A stretch of DNA of 64,000 nt from Magicicada septendecula (lineage: Eukaryota > Arthropoda > Insecta > Hemiptera > Cicadidae): the NCBI GenBank assembly GCA_034769895.1, contig CM068369.1, positions 144,233,574 to 144,297,573 of the forward strand, given 5' to 3'. Under the pieces are notes generated by a model. The model was given only the letters and a program-made list of their open reading frames with translations, was not told the origin of the DNA and made no database searches. Each line of letters opens with the position of its first letter. The first letter of the stretch is position 1. Below, in pieces: positions 1-12,900 of the stretch. Position numbers and translations under genes: made by a program.

Positions 1-7
1 AAACAAA

Positions 8-167
8 GACTACCAGTAGTGTAGAAATTATAAGGTGAAAACCGTAATAAAATATAATAAAAGTTAGAGACTACAGTGAGTGTAGAGAATAACAAGTGAC
101 ATACTATAAGAAATAAATAGTGAAAGAAAATAAAATTATTTAAAAGAGACTACCATTAGTGTAGAGA
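8..167 (+). repeat. Iterated GACTACCAnTAGTGTAGA motif
   Basis: Variants of the same ~18-base word, a small hairpin with CTAC and GTAG arms, occur at 8-26, 67-88 and 146-167. Two more precede the unit junction at about 6929-6947 and 6957-6973. Equivalent sets lie at the start of units 2 and 3 and, inverted, in 21380-21612. Role unknown; clustered short words in an LTR are often protein-binding sites, which is an inference here. Confidence 0.6.
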
Positions 168-192
168 GATACCATATAAAAAACATAAGAAT

Positions 193-445
193 AAAAGACA
201 GTTTACTAACTGAGAATATTATTAGTAATAAGAATGTTTTAAAGATTATATATAAATGAAAAATCATAGATATAAGGTGTTTTATTATAGTTAAGTGTTA
301 CAAAAAAGCAACCTAAATACAAAAGACAGTTTAATAACTGAAAGTATTATTAGTGATAAGATGTTTTTAGTTTAATCAAATTATGTATAGTCAATACAAA
401 AGACAGTGAAAAACTGAAAGTATTATTAGTAATAAGATGTTTTAG
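193..445 (+). repeat. Three diverged copies of a ~48-base hairpin-bearing repeat
   Basis: Copies at 193-240, 321-370 and 398-445 share the order AAAAGACAGTTTA, then AACTG (which pairs with CAGTT), then ATTATTAGTAATAAGATGTTT (itself close to palindromic). They are spaced about 77-128 bases apart. The same set lies at about 7167-7419 and 14148-14400, and inverted near 21130-21380. Function unknown. Confidence 0.6.
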
Positions 446-1835
446 TTAAATCAAATTATATATAAAAAAAACAATAGGTATAAGATATTTTTGTTATGAT
501 TAAGTGATATACAAATTAATATATATAAGGTAATATGTTGTATATAATTAATGTTCAATGATTTCAAGGTTTGTTCAGGCAGAGAAGGCAAGTAGGTAAT
601 ATAAATATTGTATTATGAAACTGTAAACTATACAAAGAATAATAGGGCAAAATAACTAACAAACCCCAATAGAAAAACAAAACAGCATTCTAGACCAAAA
701 TCAAATACAATCATAGAGTCAAACCCAAATGAATAAATTCAATAGAATTGTATATAATTAATAGAAACTAGTCCATGTAAAACAAAGATATGAAAATGTA
801 ATCAGCACAGAACCAAATATTAGCAAATGTAATGACAAAAGAATAAAATTAACTTTATTTGGAAATATGTAATACTAGGCCTAGAAGGGTACACTATTCA
901 GATAAAATGTAAATTAATCAATATTGGAGTATTATAACAACAAATTATTAACAACAAGCAATAATCATGAAGTGAGTAAAATTATTTAAAAGGAATATTA
1001 ACATAAAATCACGTGTAAACCATGTAATTACTAAAATTGTAAAAAATACAAGGCCTATAATAAATATCAAAAATTGTAAATTTTAGGATTATCTGAACTT
1101 AAAACAAACCCATTTATATTTTGAATTATGTAAAATTAGCTTAAGAATATTGCTAGATAGTTAAATTTTCATAAAATTATTAAATAATTAAGTTACAGCA
1201 ATAAATAGGAAAACTTGTCATATATTTTTATGAGTTGAAACCAAATCCAAGACATGTAAATGTGAACAGACAATGGTAAGGGGAATAAGACATTTTATAA
1301 ATTACTACCGAAAACGACGACTTTAAGTCATCAGTCTATTGTTAATCGTGAACGTGTGCAGATCAAATTTTACGGACGGAAGATCTGAAAAAATATAAAT
1401 GGTTGTAAAAAATTGAAGTGCAACTCAAAAATGTACTACAGATGTTAACTACTGAAATTTAACAACATAATAACGTAACCGGTAACAAACTGAACCAGAA
1501 CAACAGGGATACTAATATCCAGTACGAGCACTAGAAATTAACCGCCATTTTGAGAAAAAATTTAATCAACTACAATATTATCTGGACAACGAACTCAACA
1601 GATTTTGAACACGGAACACAGCACCATTAATCCAACACAGAACAACATCGCCGAGAAGAAGAAAACACTTCACATAATTATCCAGAGGTACTACAACATC
1701 GCATAGGAAGGAATCCACATTTATATTTGAGGGAGAAGACCGAACATAGCGTCAGCCTTGTATAGCAGAAAATCGAGGTGAACGGCAGCCATACTGGATT
1801 TACAGAGCGAACGGGACACAGCCTTTACGAGCCAG

Positions 1836-1843
1836 TGACGTCA
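1836..1843 (+). promoter_or_regulatory. CRE/ATF-like palindrome TGACGTCA
   Basis: A perfect 8-base consensus CREB/ATF site in the less AT-rich part of the LTR. It is repeated at 8810-8817 and 15790-15797. Known family: bZIP CREB/ATF factors bind this word. Use as a promoter element here is inference only. Confidence 0.4.
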
Positions 1844-2111
1844 TTCTACGAATTGGTTCGAATTTTTCACTTATTAATTGACAATATTTCCAGAATCCTG
1901 TTATTTTTAGCAATAATAATTTATTTTAAAGTAATTGTAAGTATTGTATCTTGTTCCTTGCCTCTCTGACCATTTCGACAGTTAAAAGAACTCGAAATAA
2001 TTAATTTTGTAATGTTATATTTTGTCATTTTATCACGACCGACCTGAGTGAATCTCAGCCAATGCCATTGTCGATGCGCGTAAGATTGGCGCAAAAATTC
2101 AAATTTTGAAA

Positions 2112-2117
2112 AATAAA
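2112..2117 (+). promoter_or_regulatory. Candidate LTR polyadenylation signal AATAAA
   Basis: AATAAA followed 25-45 bases on by a GT-rich stretch (2138-2163), at a position suited to an LTR R region upstream of the PBS. Present in all three units. AATAAA is common by chance in such AT-rich DNA, so support is modest. Confidence 0.3.
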
Positions 2118-2500
2118 CATCAGAATTACTCAAATACTTTGTGTTCATGATTATTTGTATTATAAATATTAGCTTTTTATTTCTTCTAAACATAAAGTAG
2201 AATATTAGAAAAATATATCAAGAAGAAGAAGAAGAAGAAGAGGAGCTAATTCAGAAGAGAGAATCCTGGATCCAACTGACATAACAAGATTATCTCTAGT
2301 GAACAAATATATTGTCACACATTAACTAATTAACACATTTGAAAGTAATTAAAAAATTTATAATTAATTAATTAATTAATTAAGATAAAATAAAGAACAA
2401 ATATAACATTATTAAAAAATTTTAGCTTCAATTCATAAACAATAAAATTTTGTTTATTATCAACTTTAAATTTATTATTTGTTATTAGCACAGTTTTATT

Positions 2501-2660
2501 ACAAATTGGCGCTCATAACAGTGGGGCATCAGCATCATCATCTATTTTGTAGTAAAAACAAGTTTTACTAAAAATTGGCGAGATCACCAGTGGGATTTTA
2601 TTTATTATAAAATTATTAATATTTGTGATTTATTACAAATTGTCGTCCAACCTGAGGGGC
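2501..2660 (+). other. Triple PBS-like block at LTR end, unit 1
   Basis: Three related modules follow one another: 2501-2527 (ACAAATTGGCGCTC… GTGGGGC), 2570-2596 (AAAAATTGGCGAGATC… GTGGGAT) and 2636-2660 (ACAAATTGTCGTCC… GAGGGGC). Each looks like an LTR end plus primer-binding site: a tRNA-primed PBS normally starts TGG, to pair with the tRNA CCA end. The LTR end is placed at 2637 because the isolated LTR copy at 22031-22287 stops exactly there. The outermost module reads TGT, not TGG, so the PBS next to the present LTR end is degenerate. Equivalent blocks: 9475-9634 and 16458-16600. Confidence 0.6.
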
Positions 2661-2755
2661 TTGAAATAGGAAGAGACAAGTCTATAAAATAAGGACAATT
2701 CGTCCAGTTTCCTATTTTTTAGCTTCGCAGCTGTTAACAGGTCAAGAGAAACAAG

Positions 2756-4501
2756 ATGCACAGTAGGGCGACATCAAAGAAAAGGGCGGTGGAGGCCGAA
2801 CAGGAAATAGATATGGAAGATAAGGAGGCGACACCCGTGGAAGGTGTGGAGAAGAGGTTACCTCCAGCAGAACCAACCGAACCAGTATCCCAAGGGAAAC
2901 AACCCGACAAGCCGATACGAACAGAGAATATGGAAATGCAAGAAATGTTCAGGCTAGTGATGGAGAGTAGCCAACAATTGAAGGAGAAAATGGATAAAAA
3001 CAGTAAGGAAATGAAGGAAGAATTAAAGGAAGAATTGGGTAACAAAATCGGAGATACAAGTAAGAGGATGGAGGAGAATATGGAAGAAAATAGTAAGAAG
3101 ATGGAGGAGAAAATGGAAAAAATAGTAAGAAAGCAGAAGAAAATAGTAAGAAGTTGGAGGAGAAAATGGAATAAAATAGTAAGAAGATGGAGGAGAAAAT
3201 GGAGGAAATAAAAAATAATAATAAATTATTAATGGAGGAAAACATTCGGAAAATAGAGGAGTAAATGGAGGAAATAAAGACTGACAATAAACAGTCGAAG
3301 GAGGAATTAACCAAGATAAGCCAAAAACTGGAAGAGACCAATAAGAGGATGGAAGAAACAAATAAGAAAATGGAAAGCAATAATCAACAATTAAGAGAAG
3401 AATTAAGGGAGACGAACCAAGAGAATATGAACCGGTTAGACGGAAGGATGGAAATATTAAAGGAAGAATTGAGCCAGAAAATAGCTGAAAACAATGAAAC
3501 AATCAGCAAGAAGGTAGAAGAGGAAATAATGGTGATCGAACAAAAGATTACCTGGGCGGACGAAAGATGGAGTCAGACTGAAAGAGAAGTACAGAATATC
3601 AAATCCGAAATAAACACTAAAGTTACAACCATGGAAGAAACGAATAGGAAGAATTTAGAGGAAAACTAAAGGAAACACGTGAAGACTAGGAGAGAGTGCA
3701 GGACCGATTCACAGAAAAATGTGACGGCATTGAAACTGCTGTGACCAGTATCAACAGTCAGGTGCGACAGAATCAAACAGATATAGATCTTTTCCATAGT
3801 CGACCAACCAGCATTACCAGTTGTCCGAATAACGAAAATCGAGAAAGGATTAACTTCAGGTTCTATAAAAATAAACCTATGGAATTCCTGGCCAGAATAG
3901 AAGAGTACTTCACAAAACACAGAGGCAACCGCTAGAGAGAGAATAAAGAAGTACTGGACGAATCCTTCAAGGAGATAGCTGATAATTGGTGGATGGCGAT
4001 CAGAGATGAAGTGACAGACTACCAACAATTCAAAAGGCTATTCAAGGCCAAATATTGGTCTGAGTCGACACAAAATATCGCCAGAGACGGGATCTGTCAC
4101 GGAAAGTATAATCCATACGGAAACCAAACTTTAACAGCGTATTTCTTGGGAAAGGTGTGTATGGCCAAACATTTAGAGCCCCGAATACCGGAAGAATGCT
4201 TGGTCAGCAAGCTCTCCTACCATATGAGGAAGACATTATCAGAGCTAGACGAAACAGTCAAATAAAAACTGTACAAGCAATGACCGAACTTTTAGAGATG
4301 TATGAGCACGAGGATTACTACCGCCAAAGTCGGAGGAGATACGAAAGACCTGAGCCAAGAAATAACACGAGTAATACGAATAATAATAATAGGCAGAACG
4401 GCAACAACAACAATAATTATAGCTCCGCAAACCGGAATAATGCCGGATACAATAACAACCAAATTCAAAAAATAGTAAACCAACTTACAAGAATTATTTG
4501 A
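2756..4501 (+). pseudogene. gag: Broken Ty3/gypsy-type gag, unit 1
   Basis: Gag normally builds the virus-like particle. The ATG at 2756 follows a short leader after the PBS. The first part (2756-3211) has an acidic/Pro segment and then a long Glu/Lys/Asn/Met coiled coil built from degenerate MEE-K-type repeats. The coil continues in another frame at 3265-3669. From 3696 (third frame) comes a capsid-like region with motifs NWWMAIRDE, KYWSES and TAYFLGKV, cut by an in-frame TAG at 3933-3935. A further shift near 4222 leads to a C-terminal tail with Arg-rich and Asn-rich stretches (to 4501). No CCHC zinc knuckle is visible; an Arg-rich tail may replace it, as in some gypsy-type Gags. The capsid part matches the gag at 48898-50646. 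At least three frame changes and one stop make it non-coding as an intact protein. Confidence 0.82.
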
Positions 4502-4800
4502 AAAAACAATTATATATAAAAAGAATTTGGAGAAAACTTCCAAATTCAAAAACTAGTAAGACCAACTTACAAGAATTATTTGAAAAAACTATTATGAACA
4601 ATCAAATGAAAAAAAAGAATTTGCGAAAAAACTTCCGAATTCAAAAAATAGTAAGACCAACTTACAAGAATTATTTGAAAAAAACTATTATGAACAATAA
4701 AAAAAAAAAAAAGAATTTGGGAAAAATCGAAAAAACAACCAAATTCAAAAAATAGTAAGACCAACTTACACGAGTTATTTGAGAGAAACTATTGAAAACA
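4461..4800 (+). repeat. Post-gag ~80-105-bp minisatellite, unit 1
   Basis: At least four copies of a module containing AAATTCAAAAAATAGTAAG, ACCAACTTACAAGAATT and ATTTGAAAAAACTATTATG begin at about 4461, 4541, 4636 and 4741, with two more decayed versions to about 4950. Unit 2 has the same array from about 11435 and unit 3 a shortened one from 18211. Spacing varies because of A-run changes and a missing sub-block. Open frames through it are Lys/Asn-rich and not credible proteins. Confidence 0.75.
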
Positions 4801-4949
4801 ATTATATATAAAAATAATTTTGGAGAAAATATCTAAAGTCAAAAAAATGGTAAGGGCAACTTACACGAATGATGAGATATAGCTATTAAATATAAAATGA
4901 ATTTTTGTAAGAAAAAGCTACAAAATTCTAAAAGCGTAAGAACAAATTA

Positions 4950-6925
4950 CACTCATAATTCGAGTGAACTCTTACATAAATGAATTTGAGAGTAAATGGA
5001 GTACAAATGTGTAAACTTTCTCAAACTCGCCAGAGACAAAGCAAAAAGAACATGTTCCAGTAAATAAAGAGAACAACCAATATTAAACAATTGAATAATT
5101 TAATATTACCAGAAAAATATATTAATGAATGTTAAAAGTGTCATAAGAAGAAAGAATAACAAGTCTTCATAAAAAACCAGTGTTGATAAAGAGAAAAAAC
5201 CATTAATAAACTATCACACCTATAAAAACTGTACTATAGTTTCTATTGTAATAGTGACTATGATAACTATAACAACTATTATAAATTATATAAATGAGAC
5301 AATTTAAGGCAAAAATGATACAGAATTTTAAATGAAAAAGAAAGAAGAAACCAGAATATTTTATAATTTAATCAAAATAACTTAACTAAATTCACAAAGA
5401 AAATAATTTGATAAAGATGAAACAATGAAGAAGGACCAACTAAGTAAAAACCAAGTATTAAGACCAGAAACCAAAAACCCTGGTAATTTGATGATAATAT
5501 TGTTGTAATAACCACTATTATAGTGATAATTGATAAAGTAGGAATTAATGTTATGCCATGAGCAATAGAATAACTCATCGAATACCAAATGAAAAAAAAA
5601 TCTATATAAATGCTAATTACTATGTAAACAAGATGAAATGATGAAACGATGAAATGTATATTATACCACATACCTAAACCACATAATATGGAATGAGCTT
5701 TAATAGAGAAGAAGAGTCAAGTGTATAAAAGTATTAATTGATATAAAATATTATGAAGTGAAGAATCCAAGGATGTTTATTATTAGTCGAAAGAGACTAC
5801 TTTTAATGATTATTTATTTTTATGACTGGATGTAGAAAAATTCCATCAGTCTTATATTTTGAGCAGAGATGATAATTCCTCTGAGCTCAGTTAAGTGAAG
5901 TATTGGCCAGCAGAGATTGAAGCCGAAATGTGCCACTCTGAACTGTTCCAACTCACATGTTAGGGAATGTTAGGGAGTAAACATACAGGTGAGGAAGCAC
6001 CAAATAAGAAAAGATATAAAATGATAATGTTATATACAAGATTGATGATTATTTATTGATGAAAAAAGAAGCTAATGAAGGAGATACATATCATCTGAGA
6101 GAAAGCAATGGTGGTAAAAGAAGGTATATAAAGTGAAAATACGAATAAAATATAGTAATTAAAAAGAATTAGTAGTAATTATTTCATCCATACTAAGAGT
6201 ATGATCTGAACTAATCACTTTTACAGGAAAGCATATGTAGCATCACAGAATTATCACCTTAAAATTTAACTTAATACAACATTAATAAAGAAGAAACTAT
6301 TAATAGTGAGTGAGAAAGGTGAATGGTTAAAAAATAAATTAAAGAAGCTGATCATTAAGTCGATAAAATGTTAATAAAATTAAACTGAATAACAAAGAAA
6401 ACTCTTGATCCATATATAAATAACCAACTATATAAAACCCCAGTACAACAGCAGTATACCCAGTAGATTGGGGAGCAGTAAATGAAAAGACAAAAGTAAA
6501 AAGTGAACAAGAAAGGGAATAAAAAAATAATAACGGGAAAATCTATTAAATTAAGAAGCAGAGAACCGAAAGATAACAAAACCAATAACAAGTTAGTAAG
6601 GAGCGGTAAATGAGAAAATGAATGAAACCGAATAATCAAATAAGATTCATTGAATTAATAAGATAAGGACATGAAACCACAAGATAAGGAAATACTTATA
6701 TAATAAGAAAGAAGAGACAAAATATGTCAAGGTTCCTAAAAGAAATATAGAAACAAGAAAGGCTATTCACTAAAACTTCATGAAGAATGAATATACCAAT
6801 TGAAACTAAATTAAAACCAATGATAAATGTCAGTCCAAATAACTCAAGTTACAGTATACAATGCAATTAAAATAAATTGTAAACTAAATGTAAGCCTAAT
6901 TTAAGAACAGAGTACAAACAAACCA
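4950..6925 (+). other. Unit non-coding tail; no gene seen
   Basis: About 2 kb of AT-rich DNA repeated at 11924-13905 and 18640-20540. It contains no domain, no credible open frame and no tRNA-like sequence. Part of it may be the 5' portion of the next LTR, whose start I could not place. A polypurine tract like the one at 54065 is not obvious. Confidence 0.5.
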
Positions 6926-6974
6926 TAAGACTACCAATAGTGTAGAAACAAATCAAAAACTACCATAGTGTAAA

Positions 6975-9900
6975 AAACAAAGACTACCAGTAGTGTAGAA
7001 ATTATAAGGTGAAAACCGTAATAAAATATAATAAAAGTTAGAGACTACAGTGAGTGTAGAGAATAACAAGTGACATACTATAAGAAATAAATAGTGAAAG
7101 AAAATAAAATTATTTAAAAGAGACTACCATTAGTGTAGAGAGATACCATATAAAAAACATAAGAATAAAAGACAGTTTACTAACTGAGAATATTATTAGT
7201 AATAAGAATGTTTTAAAGATTATATATAAATGAAAAATCATAGATATAAGGTGTTTTATTATAGTTAAGTGTTACAAAAAAGCAACCTAAATACAAAAGA
7301 CAGTTTAATAACTGAAAGTATTATTAGTGATAAGATGTTTTTAGTTTAATCAAATTATGTATAGTCAATACAAAAGACAGTGAAAAACTGAAAGTATTAT
7401 TAGTAATAAGATGTTTTAGTTAAATCAAATTATATATAAAAAAAACAATAGGTATAAGATATTTTTGTTATGATTAAGTGATATACAAATTAATATATAT
7501 AAGGTAATATGTTGTATATAATTAATGTTCAATGATTTCAAGGTTTGTTCAGGCAGAGAAGGCAAGTAGGTAATATAAATATTGTATTATGAAACTGTAA
7601 ACTATACAAAGAATAATAGGGCAAAATAACTAACAAACCCCAATAGAAAAACAAAACAGCATTCTAGACCAAAATCAAATACAATCATAGAGTCAAACCC
7701 AAATGAATAAATTCAATAGAATTGTATATAATTAATAGAAACTAGTCCATGTAAAACAAAGATATGAAAATGTAATCAGCACAGAACCAAATATTAGCAA
7801 ATGTAATGACAAAAGAATAAAATTAACTTTATTTGGAAATATGTAATACTAGGCCTAGAAGGGTACACTATTCAGATAAAATGTAAATTAATCAATATTG
7901 GAGTATTATAACAACAAATTATTAACAACAAGCAATAATCATGAAGTGAGTAAAATTATTTAAAAGGAATATTAACATAAAATCACGTGTAAACCATGTA
8001 ATTACTAAAATTGTAAAAAATACAAGGCCTATAATAAATATCAAAAATTGTAAATTTTAGGATTATCTGAACTTAAAACAAACCCATTTATATTTTGAAT
8101 TATGTAAAATTAGCTTAAGAATATTGCTAGATAGTTAAATTTTCATAAAATTATTAAATAATTAAGTTACAGCAATAAATAGGAAAACTTGTCATATATT
8201 TTTATGAGTTGAAACCAAATCCAAGACATGTAAATGTGAACAGACAATGGTAAGGGGAATAAGACATTTTATAAATTACTACCGAAAACGACGACTTTAA
8301 GTCATCAGTCTATTGTTAATCGTGAACGTGTGCAGATCAAATTTTACGGACGGAAGATCTGAAAAAATATAAATGGTTGTAAAAAATTGAAGTGCAACTC
8401 AAAAATGTACTACAGATGTTAACTACTGAAATTTAACAACATAATAACGTAACCGGTAACAAACTGAACCAGAACAACAGGGATACTAATATCCAGTACG
8501 AGCACTAGAAATTAACCGCCATTTTGAGAAAAAATTTAATCAACTACAATATTATCTGGACAACGAACTCAACAGATTTTGAACACGGAACACAGCACCA
8601 TTAATCCAACACAGAACAACATCGCCGAGAAGAAGAAAACACTTCACATAATTATCCAGAGGTACTACAACATCGCATAGGAAGGAATCCACATTTATAT
8701 TTGAGGGAGAAGACCGAACATAGCGTCAGCCTTGTATAGCAGAAAATCGAGGTGAACGGCAGCCATACTGGATTTACAGAGCGAACGGGACACAGCCTTT
8801 ACGAGCCAGTGACGTCATTCTACGAATTGGTTCGAATTTTTCACTTATTAATTGACAATATTTCCAGAATCCTGTTATTTTTAGCAATAATAATTTATTT
8901 TAAAGTAATTGTAAGTATTGTATCTTGTTCCTTGCCTCTCTGACCATTTCGACAGTTAAAAGAACTCGAAATAATTAATTTTGTAATGTTATATTTTGTC
9001 ATTTTATCACGACCGACCTGAGTGAATCTCAGTCAATGCCATTGTCGATGCGCGTAAGATTGGCGCAAAAATTCAAATTTTGAAAAATAAACATCAGAAT
9101 TACTCAAATACTTTGTGTTCATGATTATTTGTATTATAAATATTAGCTTTTTATTTCTTCTAAACATAAAGTAGAATATTAGAAAAATATATCAAGAAGA
9201 AGAAGAAGAAGAAGAGGAGCTAATTCAGAAGAGAGAATCCTGGATCCAACTGACATAACAAGATTATCTCTAGTGAACAAATATATTGTCACACATTAAC
9301 TAATTAACACATTTGAAAGTAATTAAAAAATTTATAATTAATTAATTAATTAATTAAGATAAAATAAAGAACAAATATAACATTATTAAAAATTTTTAGC
9401 TTCAATTCATAAACAATAAAATTTTGTTTATTATCAACTTTAAATTTATTATTTGTTATTAGCACAGTTTTATTACAAATTGGCGCTCATAACAGTGGGG
9501 CATCAGCATCATCATCTATTTTGTAGTAAAAACAAGTTTTATTAAAAATTGGCGAGATCACCAGTGGGATTTTATTTATTATAAAATTATTAATATTTGT
9601 GATTTATTACAAATTGTCGTCCAACCTGAGGGGCTTGAAATAGGAAGAGACAAGTCTATAAAATAAGGACAATTCGTCCAGTTTCCTATTTTTTAGCTTC
9701 GCAGCTGTTAACAGGTCAAGAGAAACAAGATGCACAGTAGGGCGACATCAAAGAAAAGGGCGGTGGAGGCCGAACAGGAAATAGATATGGAAGATAAGGA
9801 GGCGACACCCGTGGAAGGTGTGGAGAAGAGGTTACCTCCAGCAGAACCAACCGAACCAGTATCCCAAGGGAAACAACCCGACAAGCCGATACGAACAGAG

Positions 9901-12900
9901 AATATGGAAATGCAAGAAATGTTCAGGCTAGTGATGGAGAGTAGCCAACAATTGAAGGAGAAAATGGATAAAAACAGTAAGGAAATGAAGGAAGAATTAA
10001 AGGAAGATTTGGGTAACAAAATCGGAGATACAAGTAAGAGGATGGAGGAGAATATGGAAGAAAATAGTAAGAAGATGGAGGAGAAAATGGAAAAAATAGT
10101 AAGAAAGCAGAAGAAAATAGTAAGAAGTTGGAGGAGAAAATGGAATAAAATAGTAAGAAGTTGGAGGAGAAAATGGACGAAATAAAAAATAATAATAAAT
10201 TATTAATGGAGGAAAACATTCGGAAAATAGAGGAGTAAATGGAGGAAATAAAGACTGACAATAAACAGTCGAAGGGGGAATTAACCAAGATAAGCCAAAA
10301 ACTGGAAGAGACCAATAAGAGGATGGAAGAAACAAATAAGAAAATGGAAAGCAATAATCAACAATTAAGAGAAGAATTAAGGGAGACGAACCAAGAGAAT
10401 ATGAACCGGTTAGACGGAAGGATGGAAATATTAAAGGAAGAATTGAGCCAGAAAATAGCTGAAAACAATGAAACAATCAGCAAGAAGGTAGAAGAGGAAA
10501 TAATGGTGATCGAACAAAAGATTACCTGGGCGGACGAAAGATGGAGTCAGACTGAAAGAGAAGTACAGAATATCAAATCCGAAATAAACACTAAAGTTAC
10601 AACCATGGAAGAAACGAATAGGAAGAATTTAGAGGAAAACTAAAGGAAACACGTGAAGACTAGGAGAGAGTGCAGGACCGATTCACAGAAAAATGTGACG
10701 GCATTGAAGCTGCTGTGACCAGTATCAACAGTCAGGTGCGACAGAATCAAACAGATATAGATCTTTTCCATAGTCGACCAACCAGCATTACCAGTTGTCC
10801 GAATAACGAAAATCGAGAAAGGATTAACTTCAGGTTCTATAAAAATAAACCTATGGAATTCCTGGCCAGAATAGAAGAGTACTTCACAAAACACAGAGGC
10901 AACCGCTAGAGAGAGAATAAAGAAGTACTGGACGAATCCTTCAAGGAGATAGCTGATAATTGGTGGATGGCGATCAGAGATGAAGTGACAGACTACCAAC
11001 AATTCAAAAGGCTATTCAAGGCCAAATATTGGTCTGAGTCGACACAAAATATCGCCAGAGACGGGATCTGTCACGGAAAGTATAATCCATACGGAAACCA
11101 AACTTTAACAGCGTATTTCTTGGGAAAGGTGTGTATGGCCAAACATTTAGAGCCCCGAATACCGGAAGAATGCTTGGTCAGCAAGCTCTCCTACCATATG
11201 AGGAAGACATTATCAGAGCTAGACGAAACAGTCAAATAAAAACTGTACAAGCAATGACCGAACTTTTAGAGATGTATGAGCACGAGGATTACTACTGCCA
11301 AAGTCCGAGGAGATACGAAAGACCTGAGCCAAGAAATAACACGAGTAATACGAATAATAATAATAGGCAGAACGGCAACAACAACAATAATTATAGCTCC
11401 GCAAACCGGAATAATGCCGGATACAATAACAAACAAATTCAAAAAATAGTAAACCAACTTACAAGAATTATTTGAAAAAACAATTACATATAAAAAGAAG
11501 TTGGAGAAAACTTCCAAATTCAAAAAATAGTAAGACCAACTTACAAGAATTATTGGAAAAAACTATTATGAACAATAAAATGAAAAAAAGAATTTGGGAA
11601 AAACTTCCAAATTCAAAAAATAGTAAGACCAACTTTCAAGAATTATTTGAAAAAAACTATTATGAACATTCAAAAAAAAAAAAGAATTTGGGAAAAAACG
11701 AAAAAACAACCAAATTCAAAAAATAGTAAGACCAACTTACACGAGTTATTTGAGAGAAACTATTGAAAACAATTATATATAAAAATAATTTTGGAGAAAA
11801 TATCTAAAGTCAAAAAAATGGTAAGGGCAACTTACACGAATGATGAGATATAGCTATTAAATATAAAATGAATTTTTGTAAGAAAAAGCTACAAAATTCT
11901 AAAAGCGTAAGAACAAATTACACTCATAATTCGAGTGAACTCTTACATAAATGAATTTGAGAGTAAATGGAGTACAAATGTGTAAACTTTCTCAAACTCT
12001 CCAGAGACAAAGCAAAAAGAACATGTTCCAGTAAATAAAGAGAACAACCAATATTAAACAATTGAATAATTTAATATTACCAGAAAAATATATTAATGAA
12101 TGTTAAAAGTGTCATAAGAAGAAAGAATAACAAGTCTTCATACAAAACCAGTGTTGATAAAGAGAAAAAACCATTAATAAACTATCACACCTATAAAAAC
12201 TGTACTATAGTTTCTATTGTAATAGTGACTCTGATAACTATAACAACTATTATAAATTATATAAATGAGACAATTTAAGGCAAAAATGATACAGAATTTT
12301 AAATGAAAAAGAAAGAAGAAACCAGAATATTTTATAATTTAATCAAAATAACTTAACTAAATTCACAAAGAAAATAATTTGATAAAGATGAAACAATGAA
12401 GAAGGACCAACTAAGTAAAAACCAAGTATTAAGACCAGAAACCAAAAACCCTGGTAATTTGATGATAATATTGTTGTAATAACCACTATTATAGTGATAA
12501 TTGATAAAGTAGGAATTAATGTTATGCCATGAGCAATAGAATAACTCATCGAATACCAACTGAAAAAAAAAAATCTATATAAATGCTAATTACTATGTAA
12601 ACAAGATGAAAAGATGAAATGATGAAACGATGAAATGTATATTATACCACATACCTAAACCACATAATATGAAATGAGCTTTAATAGAGAAGAAGAGTCA
12701 AGTGTATAAAAGTATTAATTGATATAAAATATTATGAAGAGAAGAATCCAAGGATGTTTATTATTAGTCGAAAGAGACTACTTTTAATGATTATTTATTT
12801 TTATGACTGGATGTAGAAAAATTCCATCAGTCTTATATTTTGAGCAGAGATGATAATTCCTCTGAGCTCAGTTAAGTGAAGTATTGGCCAGCAGAGATTG

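Larger units (their letters stand above)
1..6974 (+). mobile_element. Array unit 1 (non-autonomous Ty3/gypsy-type element)
   Basis: Order: iterated short hairpin motifs (8-445); AT-rich DNA; a less AT-rich block (about 1310-2060) that may hold the LTR promoter and contains a palindromic TGACGTCA; an AATAAA; a short AAG microsatellite (2221-2242); a triple PBS-like block (2501-2660); broken gag (2756-4501); a ~90-bp minisatellite (about 4461-4800); and about 2.1 kb of AT-rich sequence (4800-6974) with no gene or domain. The open frame near 1778 begins with GTG and resembles no protein I know. Without pol the element would have depended on enzymes from another element, possibly one like the retrotransposon at 46408-55905, whose gag is related. 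Confidence 0.85.

Noticed and set aside
1778-1969. 63-codon open frame repeated in each unit (8752, 15732)
   Set aside because: It starts with GTG, has no known domain, and is preserved only because the units are nearly identical.
2949-3502. Minus-strand hydrophobic Ser/Phe/Leu-rich open frames (also 9923-10476 and 16674-17497)
   Set aside because: They are the antisense of the Glu/Lys-rich gag coiled coil; codon complement alone produces the Ser/Phe/Leu pattern that imitates membrane proteins.
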